A DNA stretch of 64,000 nucleotides, taken from positions 1-64,000 of the forward strand of contig JAFTFY010000003.1 of NCBI GenBank assembly GCA_017458185.1, read 5' to 3'. The notes below the pieces were generated by a model. It saw nothing but the letters and a program-made list of their open reading frames with translations. It searched no databases and was not told the DNA's origin. Below, piece by piece: positions 58,585-64,000 of this stretch. Positions within the stretch are counted from its first letter, which is position 1. Every line of letters starts with the position of its first letter. The stretch is from Neisseriaceae bacterium (GTDB lineage: Bacteria; Pseudomonadota; Gammaproteobacteria; Burkholderiales; Neisseriaceae). A program made the position numbers and the translations under genes.

Positions 58585-59907
58585 CTACGATTCGCTTTCT
58601 GTTCCCTGATTATCTTTTTTCGGTTTGCGTCTTCTGCGTTTTTTATTGGTGCTTCTCTGCACAATCGGTTGTGTCATCATCATGCGTTGTTCTTCGTTTG
58701 CCGCTTGAAATTTTGTCCAAAATTCGGCGATTTTGGGGTCTGCGTCTTGGTTGAGCGAACGCAAAATATAAAAATCATAAGCGGCTCGAAATGACGGTTG
58801 TTTCAGCAGGCGAAAAGGGCGTTTGCCACGAATATAGGCAAATTGTGGTTGCAACTGCCAAATTTCTCGCATTACCGTAAATAGGCGGTTTGGCACGCCC
58901 CAGCGTTCGCCGCCGTCTTCACGAATTTGCCGAATGGCAGCGTGCAGCGTTTGCGTTGGCTTGTCGTCCAAAGTGTGCAAATCTTGTTCAATTTGCTGTA
59001 ATTTATGCCAAAACAACGCTGCCAAAACAAAGGCAATCGACACAGGTTTTTTGTGTTTGACGCGTTCATCGGTGCGTTGCAACACGGTTTGCACAAATTG
59101 CCGTGTGGAATCGTCATCGTGCGTGATCATAATCGCAAAAATTGGGTGAATATCCGCTGGAATATTTAGCGATTTTATGTTTTTCAGGCAGCCTGAACTG
59201 TTGCCACACAACAATTCTTTGGTAATTTCGTCAAACAGGCGTGCAGGCGGTTCGTTTTTTAATAGAAAACTATTTTTGCGAATGCTGTTTTCTATTTCAG
59301 CGGACAAAGAAAAACCTAATTTTGCCGACAGCCGTGCCGCACGCAACATTCGCACAGGGTCTTCGTGAAAGCGTTCATCAGGCTCGCCAATCATCACCAA
59401 ACGGCGTGCCTGAATATCCGCAATGCCGTGAATATCGTCAGCAATTTTTTCTGCCACAGGGTCGTAATATAAGGCGTTGCAGGTGAAATCTCGCCGCCGT
59501 GCGTCTTCCTTGCGTGTACCAAACGCCGTATCACGCATAATGCGTCCTTGCTCGTTTTGCGGTGCGGTTACATTGCTGCGAAAAGTGGTAATTTCCAACA
59601 ATTCCGCACCAAACGGCAAAATCACAATCGGAAAACGCCGCCCCACAATGCGACCACGCCGAAACACTTTACGCACTTCGTCAGGTGTGGCATTGGTGGC
59701 AATGTCGAAATCTTTGGGGGTTAAACCTGCCAATAAATCACGCACCGCACCGCCAACAATATAGGCTTCAAAACCTGCGTCCTGCAAGGCTTGTACGCTT
59801 TTTAACGCATATTTAGGCAGCAATTTGTGCTGAATGCCAAAATCAAGTGCGTTCAATAAGTTTTTATTTGATTTTGGCAATAGTTTTCTAATTATTTTTT
59901 TAATCAT
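58585..59907 (-). CDS. pcnB: Poly(A) polymerase I
   Basis: The 440-residue class II nucleotidyltransferase adds 3' poly(A) tails that promote RNA decay. The head domain has AYIVGGAVRDLLAGLTPKDFDIATNATPDEVRKVF with the catalytic carboxylates DFD, then FGTRKEDARRRDFTCNALYYDP and the neck EDPVRMLRAARLSAKLGFSLS. A basic C-terminal tail (KKRRRRKPKKDN) favours PcnB over CCA-adding enzyme. The ATG at 59907 (MIKKIIRKLL) is chosen although its ribosome-binding site is weak; it lies 7 bp after the stop of the upstream gene. Confidence 0.92.
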   Translation of the reverse strand: MIKKIIRKLLPKSNKNLLNALDFGIQHKLLPKYALKSVQALQDAGFEAYIVGGAVRDLLAGLTPKDFDIATNATPDEVRKVFRRGRIVGRRFPIVILPFGAELLEITTFRSNVTAPQNEQGRIMRDTAFGTRKEDARRRDFTCNALYYDPVAEKIADDIHGIADIQARRLVMIGEPDERFHEDPVRMLRAARLSAKLGFSLSAEIENSIRKNSFLLKNEPPARLFDEITKELLCGNSSGCLKNIKSLNIPADIHPIFAIMITHDDDSTRQFVQTVLQRTDERVKHKKPVSIAFVLAALFWHKLQQIEQDLHTLDDKPTQTLHAAIRQIREDGGERWGVPNRLFTVMREIWQLQPQFAYIRGKRPFRLLKQPSFRAAYDFYILRSLNQDADPKIAEFWTKFQAANEEQRMMMTQPIVQRSTNKKRRRRKPKKDNQGTESES

Positions 59908-59914
59908 TTTTAAG

Positions 59915-60571
59915 TTAGTCGTTAAAATAAGCAATGGATTCTGATTTAACAATCCACGCAAAAGCAAAAAATTCCAATATCCAAAATTCGTTAATCATAG
60001 TAAATGGAAACCAATCGGGTATCCATGAAAATAAATTCGTTAAACTATATACTAATTGTAAAACCAAACACACTAATATGCCAATACCGCAAATGCGATA
60101 CAATGTATTACGCAATTTCTTTTGTTTCGTTATGTTTTTTCCACTTAATGTAAATAAAAATAAGATATTGACACCAAAGCAAAAAAACAGCGTAAATGCC
60201 GATATATTATGAATAATGGAACTGGTTGCCATCGGTAATTGAAATAAGCCCAATCTTTCAGGTGCTCCAATGGTATCGGTGGGAAAAGCAATCACACCCA
60301 AACACATAATCGCTTGAATAATAGAAATCACTCTATCTCGCCAATCGTAACCGCGATAGGAAAAAAAGAAAACGGCGGTAGCAAATAATAAACCAATCAT
60401 ACAAATATTGGAATTAGCAAAAAAAGTTTCGCTAATCGATTTATACCAATGCGGCGGATTGGTGTCTTTACCAAACAAACCAAACAACACCGCAGACGGT
60501 GCCAATAACGCACACATTAAACCCAACATACGGCGTTGATACAGCATTGAATTAAGTTCCACATTCTTCAT
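59915..60571 (-). CDS. Hypothetical multi-pass membrane protein
   Basis: The 218-residue protein (ATG at 60571, MKNVELNS) has about six membrane helices (residues ~13-30, 52-70, 80-97, 118-140, 155-178, 190-210). Conserved-looking loops are FGKDTNPPHWYKSISETFFANSN and FPTDTIGAPERLGLFQLPMATSS. I do not recognise the family with confidence. It is in the same operon as pcnB, 7 bp upstream. Confidence 0.75.
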   Translation of the reverse strand: MKNVELNSMLYQRRMLGLMCALLAPSAVLFGLFGKDTNPPHWYKSISETFFANSNICMIGLLFATAVFFFSYRGYDWRDRVISIIQAIMCLGVIAFPTDTIGAPERLGLFQLPMATSSIIHNISAFTLFFCFGVNILFLFTLSGKNITKQKKLRNTLYRICGIGILVCLVLQLVYSLTNLFSWIPDWFPFTMINEFWILEFFAFAWIVKSESIAYFND

Positions 60572-60630
60572 TTCGCATTTTCCATAAGTTGTTGATTGTA
60601 AAATATTTTCAGGCTGCCTGAAAATTATAT

Positions 60631-60674
60631 CGTCATTGCGAGATTTGAACTTTCGTTCAAATCGTGGCAATCCC
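60631..60674 (+). repeat. Hairpin repeat family I, hairpin 1 only
   Basis: CGTCATTGCGAG, stem ATTTGAAC/GTTCAAAT with loop TTTC, CGTGGCAATCC. Hairpin 1 is identical to that at 52334; hairpins 2 and 3 are missing. A DUS lies on each side. Confidence 0.75.
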
Positions 60675-60698
60675 CTTATCGTTTAGGTCAATTAAACT

Positions 60699-60870
60699 TT
60701 TCAGGCTGCCTGAAAACTATTTAATTGACTGTAATCATTCTATTTTTTTATTATCACACGGATTGGAAACGGCTAACGCCGTTTCTTCCTTTTATTTATA
60801 AAGAAATTGCGTTAGCAATTTCCAATCCGTGTGACATTTAAAAAATCTATCCATTTAGGCAACCTGAAAG
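60699..60870. repeat. Hairpin repeat family II (three-way junction), copy 2
   Basis: The outer 13-bp stem is TCACACGGATTGG (60754-60766) with CCAATCCGTGTGA (60822-60834). Hairpin A is GAAACGGC/GCCGTTTC with loop TAAC (60774-60777); hairpin B is GAAATTGC/GCAATTTC with loop GTTA (60811-60814). Stems differ from copy 1 in both arms at once; loops and flanks are the same. DUS lie on both sides. Confidence 0.85.
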
Positions 60871-60873
60871 GTT

Positions 60874-60940
60874 TTTTTGCAATGTCGTTCTCCGAAATTA
60901 GGAGATTGCCACGCCTGACTTTGGTCAGGCTCGCAATGAC
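60874..60940 (-). repeat. Hairpin repeat family I, shortened copy
   Basis: On the minus strand: TGTCATTGCGAG, stem GCCTGAC/GTCAGGC (loop CAAA), GTGGCAATCTCC, a short CTCC/GGAG hairpin, AACGACATTGCA and a DUS variant. With the copy at 60631 and the family II element it fills the gene-free 60572-60979. Confidence 0.75.
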
Positions 60941-60979
60941 AAATTCCCTGCACGGGAAGTGCTTTCAGGCTGCCTGAAA

Positions 60980-61741
60980 CTATTGTTCTGCCCACAACCG
61001 CCGTACTCGTTCTAAATCGTCCGCCGTATCCACGCCTGCATGGGGGATAATGGCGGTTTTCATCACGCCGATTTTTTCGCCGTGCCACAGCACACGCAAC
61101 TGTTCTAATTTTTCAATTTCTTCTAATGGCGACTGTTCAAGTCTTTGATAATTCGACAAAAACGGCACGCTATACGCATAAATACCGATATGTCGCAACA
61201 CCGAAATTTGCGTGGACATTTCTTTTGCACCACTGTCGCGTGGGTAAGGAATGGTTGCACGCGAAAAATACAAGGCGTTGTCGTTTTTATCCAATACCAC
61301 TTTCACAATATTCGCATTGTGAAATTCATCAATAGAATCAATCGCATGTGCGGCGGTTGCCATATTGAGACCGCTTTTAATAAAAAAGTCTGCCAAATCA
61401 TCAATAATTTGCGGATTGATTAACGGCTCATCGCCTTGCACATTGATAATCGGCATATTTTCAGGCAGCCCCAACAACGACACCGCTTGGGCTAAACGAT
61501 CCGTGCCGCTTTGGTGCGTTTTATCGGTTAAAACCGCGTCAATGCCATTATCCGTGCAAATTTGCACAATTTTTTCATCGTCCGCCGCAACCACAACACG
61601 AGCCGCACGACTGTTTGCCGCCGCATTTGCCGTTCGCACAATCAAAGGCTTACCGCCCACATCGGCAATTATTTTTTCAGGCAGCCGTGTAGAAGATAAA
61701 CGAGCGGGGATAATGACGGTAAAGGGTTGATTAGTCATCAT
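60980..61741 (-). CDS. kdsB: CMP-KDO synthetase (3-deoxy-manno-octulosonate cytidylyltransferase)
   Basis: The 253-residue enzyme activates KDO for transfer to lipid A. It starts FTVIIPARLSSTRLPEKIIADVGGKPLIVRTA and has NVQGDEPLINPQII, RATIPYPRDS, HIGIYAYSVPFL, SPLEEIEKLEQLRVLWHGEKI and the end GVDTADDLERVR. GGAG is placed for either of two adjacent ATGs. Its usual neighbour, the Trm112-type gene, is separated from it here by a broken LRR gene. Confidence 0.95.
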   Translation of the reverse strand: MMTNQPFTVIIPARLSSTRLPEKIIADVGGKPLIVRTANAAANSRAARVVVAADDEKIVQICTDNGIDAVLTDKTHQSGTDRLAQAVSLLGLPENMPIINVQGDEPLINPQIIDDLADFFIKSGLNMATAAHAIDSIDEFHNANIVKVVLDKNDNALYFSRATIPYPRDSGAKEMSTQISVLRHIGIYAYSVPFLSNYQRLEQSPLEEIEKLEQLRVLWHGEKIGVMKTAIIPHAGVDTADDLERVRRLWAEQ

Positions 61742-61753
61742 GATGATAAACTC

Positions 61754-62551
61754 CTAACAGTTCCATATTTCTTCTTTAAATTGTTGTAACTTTTCCAAAT
61801 CAAAAATAATTTTACAATCAGGCGGTAATTGTTTTCTAACCGATGATGAAATTTCTAAATGCAAACAATCCCAAACAAACAATTTTTTCAAAAATTTTAA
61901 ACGAAAAATACAATTTGGCAATTCAGTTAAAAAATCACTATTTGATAAATCCAATACTTCAATATTTGGTAATGATTTAACTAATTCATCTAACAGTTGA
62001 AACGAAACTTCATTATCTAATACGATACTTAATTTATTTAATTTTTCCAATTTAAACATTGTTGTTGGTAGTGATATTTGAGATATTCCAATACCTAAAT
62101 ATTCTAAATTTTTTAATTGACCAATTTCTCTTGGTAATGCTTTAATATTTGTAAAATCAATATATAATGCCTTTAAATTTTTCAATAATTCTATTTTATT
62201 AGGTAAAGAACTTAATTAAGAACAAGCACTTAAACACAATATTTTTAATTCTCTTAATTTTACAATATTTTCAGGTAATTCTTTTAAAAATTTACAGCGA
62301 CATAAATCTAATTTTTGTAATTTTTTTAATTGATGGATATTGTTAGGTAGAGCGGTTTGTTTAGACTGATTTTCTGTGAGATACAATTCTTGCACATTTG
62401 GTAAATTAGGAATAATTTTCTCTAATTCTTTTTCCAAATTATTATCTACATTGTGCGACAAATCTAATTTTTTTAAGTTATTCAAAACACCGTATTTTTC
62501 AACTAATGAGGATAATTCTGAAACAGAAATTTGTAAAAATTCTTCATTCAT
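61754..62551 (-). pseudogene. LRR protein gene interrupted by a single in-frame stop
   Basis: Codons 1-111 (62551-62219) and the stretch from 62215 to 61754 are in the same frame, separated only by a TAA at 62218-62216. The stop falls inside an LRR unit: ...CLSACS, stop, LSSLPNKIELLKNL..., where the paralogs have N or K (xCxNLxxLP). Reading through gives a 265-residue LRR protein with about nine units and no YwqG domain. AAGGAATAAAAA precedes the ATG at 62551. It is inserted between the Trm112-type gene and kdsB. A DUS variant and a family III hairpin lie upstream. Either a recent nonsense mutation or a shortened 111-residue product. Confidence 0.85.
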
Positions 62552-62601
62552 TTTTTATTCCTTAAAAAACTTTCAGGTTGCCTGAAATTAAATTAAACAG
62601 C

Positions 62602-62621
62602 GTGGGCAAGCAGTTGCCCAA
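62602..62621. repeat. Hairpin repeat family III copy
   Basis: TGGGCAA pairs with TTGCCCA around the loop GCAG; CTTACG follows, as in the other copies (CTACG). It lies between the broken LRR gene and the Trm112-type gene, with DUS on both sides. Confidence 0.6.
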
Positions 62622-62649
62622 CTTACGCAAGTTCAGGCAGCCTGAAAAA

Positions 62650-62817
62650 TTATTCATCTAAACGCCGTGCTTCGTTTTCTAACATTACAGGAATGCCGTC
62701 TTTAATCGGAAACGCTAATTTGGACGCTTTGCAGTGCAATTCTTGCAAATCAGGTTTGTATTCTAATTGCCCCTTGCATACAGGACACACCAATACTTCT
62801 AAATATTTGTTTTCCAT
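62650..62817 (-). CDS. Trm112-family small zinc-binding protein (YcaR-like)
   Basis: The 55-residue product starts [20 protein letters not shown] and ends [21 protein letters not shown]. The CPVC pair plus a later cysteine (LHCKAS) and the IKDGIPVML ending are diagnostic of the Trm112/YcaR family, whose eukaryotic members activate methyltransferases; the bacterial role is less clear. In many Proteobacteria it sits directly before kdsB. A partial GGTT/AAAC region rather than a strong ribosome-binding site precedes the ATG. It is too short for a 60-residue ORF cut-off. Confidence 0.9.
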   Translation of the reverse strand: MENKYLEVLVCPVCKGQLEYKPDLQELHCKASKLAFPIKDGIPVMLENEARRLDE

Positions 62818-62851
62818 AATGTTTTAACCTTTCAGGCTGCCTGAAATGATT

Positions 62852-63568
62852 TCAGCACGAAACCAACGAACCTTCATCTTCGCCCATTACCACGCGTTTT
62901 AACGCCCCGTCTTTGAAAATGCCAAACACTTGAATATTCAATTTCTGCTCCCTGCATAAAGCAAAAGCGGTTGCGTCCATCACTTTCAACTGTTTGCTAA
63001 TCGCTTCATCAAATGACAAGGACTGATAACGCACTGCTGATGCGTCTTTTTTGGGGTCGGCGGTATAAACGCCATCAACATTCGTTGCCTTTAACATAAT
63101 ATCGCAATTCATTTCCGCACCACGCAAAGCGGCGGCGGTGTCGGTGGTAAAAAACGGATTGCCCGTGCCTGCGGCAAAAATCACCACTTTGCCTTCTTCC
63201 AAATACTGAATAGCTTTGGGACGCGTGTAAGTTTCTGCCACTTGCTGCATAGCCAACGCCGACTGCACACGGGCATGCACCCCCACATTTTCAAACGCTT
63301 CTTTCAGAGCCAGTGCGTTCATCACCGTGGCTAACATACCCATATAGTCCGCTGTGGCTCGCTCCATACCATTCGCCGCTCCTGCCATACCACGAAAAAT
63401 ATTGCCACCGCCCACCACCACGGCAACCTGAACGCCAGCGGCAACCACTTCTTTGATTTGTGCCACAATATTCATCACAGTTTCACGGTTAATGCCAAAC
63501 GCATCATTGCCCATCAAGGCTTCACCAGAGAGTTTCAACAAAATACGGCGATACTTCGGAGACGACAT
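62852..63568 (-). CDS. pyrH: UMP kinase
   Basis: The 238-residue amino-acid-kinase-fold enzyme phosphorylates UMP to UDP. It has [15 protein letters not shown] at the start, [53 protein letters not shown] and [18 protein letters not shown]. The ATG at 63568 (MSSPKYRR) with AAGGAT 5 bp upstream is chosen; the frame is open 24 codons further up. It is 34 bp upstream of the Trm112-type gene across a DUS. Confidence 0.95.
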   Translation of the reverse strand: MSSPKYRRILLKLSGEALMGNDAFGINRETVMNIVAQIKEVVAAGVQVAVVVGGGNIFRGMAGAANGMERATADYMGMLATVMNALALKEAFENVGVHARVQSALAMQQVAETYTRPKAIQYLEEGKVVIFAAGTGNPFFTTDTAAALRGAEMNCDIMLKATNVDGVYTADPKKDASAVRYQSLSFDEAISKQLKVMDATAFALCREQKLNIQVFGIFKDGALKRVVMGEDEGSLVSC

Positions 63569-63667
63569 ACAATCCTTCTTTCTGAAAATATGCAAGTTGC
63601 TTATTATAACGCTTTGGCTTGTTTTCTGAAATGCTGACACAAATTTTTCAGGCTGCCTGAAAATCTT

Positions 63668-64000
63668 TCAAACCGTTTTTATTTTTCGTGCATAAACGGC
63701 TGTGGCGATGATTAAGCAAATGCTACCAAATGCGGTTAATTTCAGGATATTGGGCAGAATTTCGGCGATTGTGGCTCGGTTAAGTAGTAAGTTTTCAAAA
63801 CCCGACAAGCCCCATGCCATTGGCGAAATTTGCGACAAACTTCGCATCAAATCAGGCATCACAAAAGACGGCACCATAATGCCACCGATGGCTGCCATTA
63901 AAATAATGCCGCCCACGCCCAACACCGCCGCGTGTTCTGTGGTTTTGGCGACAATGCTCACCAACAAACCGTAGCCCAAAGCGGCAAAACTAATCGCCCA
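63668..64000 (-). CDS. ABC-2 type transporter permease, C-terminal part (runs off the window)
   Basis: At least 110 residues are open to the window edge (WAISFAALGYGLLVSIVAKTTEHAAVLGVGGIILMAAIGGIMVP...). Three or more membrane helices are visible, together with the ABC-2 family sequence PDLMRSLSQISPMAWGLSGFENLLL and the end VYARKIKTV. It is the last ~30 percent of an export permease such as the YhhJ/YbhR group. Its ATPase gene should lie beyond 64000. A DUS follows the stop. Confidence 0.8.
   Translation of the reverse strand, partial: WAISFAALGYGLLVSIVAKTTEHAAVLGVGGIILMAAIGGIMVPSFVMPDLMRSLSQISPMAWGLSGFENLLLNRATIAEILPNILKLTAFGSICLIIATAVYARKIKTV

Overview
This window is chromosomal DNA from a member of the Neisseriaceae, most likely the Simonsiella/Alysiella/Kingella side of the family. 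The main evidence is the near-palindromic 17-mer TTTCAGGC(A/T)GCCTGAAA, which occurs dozens of times between and inside genes. Its core is an AG-type DNA uptake sequence (DUS): AGGCTGCCTGAA on one strand and AGGCAGCCTGAA on the other. The gene set also fits (RmpM-type OmpA protein, periplasmic LigE, NodT/MtrE-type lipoprotein, pcnB-folK, Trm112-kdsB, etfB-etfA). The DNA is AT-rich. I see no rRNA, tRNA, CRISPR array or intact transposase gene.

Layout. 0-10 kb: ettA, lnt, a PepSY-flavodoxin-reductase fusion, rmpM with a textbook promoter and terminator, a nested MITE, and metE. 10-16 kb: metX and metW, separated by an LRR-YwqG gene, then dusC and small secreted proteins. 16-24 kb: a lipoprotein, rluB, two tandem LRR-YwqG genes, an MntA-HepT toxin-antitoxin pair and etfBA. 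24-34 kb: a lipoprotein, an ankyrin protein, waaC, an island of two large LRR genes flanked by unknown genes, a family-90 glycosyltransferase and trmO. 34-41.5 kb: a single-chain restriction-modification-specificity enzyme, hicAB inside a cluster of structured repeats, ligE, a Thg1-like protein with an altered active site, and thiS. 41.5-53 kb: lolA, an NAD synthetase whose amidotransferase half looks dead, a SUKH-like membrane protein, two more YwqG genes, an M16 protease, a YgjP-type protease, an outer-membrane efflux lipoprotein and gmhB. 53-64 kb: a DUF6119/TIGR04141 gene, a lysozyme-inhibitor-like lipoprotein, prlC, folK, pcnB, a membrane protein, kdsB, an LRR gene broken by one stop codon, a Trm112-type gene too short for a 60-residue cut-off, pyrH and the end of an ABC-2 permease.

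Two themes stand out. First, a paralogous family of leucine-rich-repeat proteins, often fused to a C-terminal YwqG/DUF1963 domain, has expanded here. Its members sit inside normally adjacent housekeeping pairs, carry recent exact duplications, and have an LRR signature (RLPE) that is literally the translation of the DUS. Second, the intergenic DNA holds three families of hairpin repeats in which flanks and loops are conserved while both arms of each stem change together from copy to copy. One family folds as a three-way junction whose two apical loops are complementary. This copy-to-copy covariation is the best candidate here for an undescribed system.

Functionally the housekeeping genes cover lipid A/heptose/KDO assembly (waaC, gmhB, kdsB, GT90), lipoprotein maturation and sorting (lnt, lolA), methionine synthesis (metE, metX, metW), tRNA and rRNA modification (dusC, rluB, trmO, Trm112-like) and RNA turnover (pcnB). 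Function names rest on reading motifs in the translations; no database search was possible.
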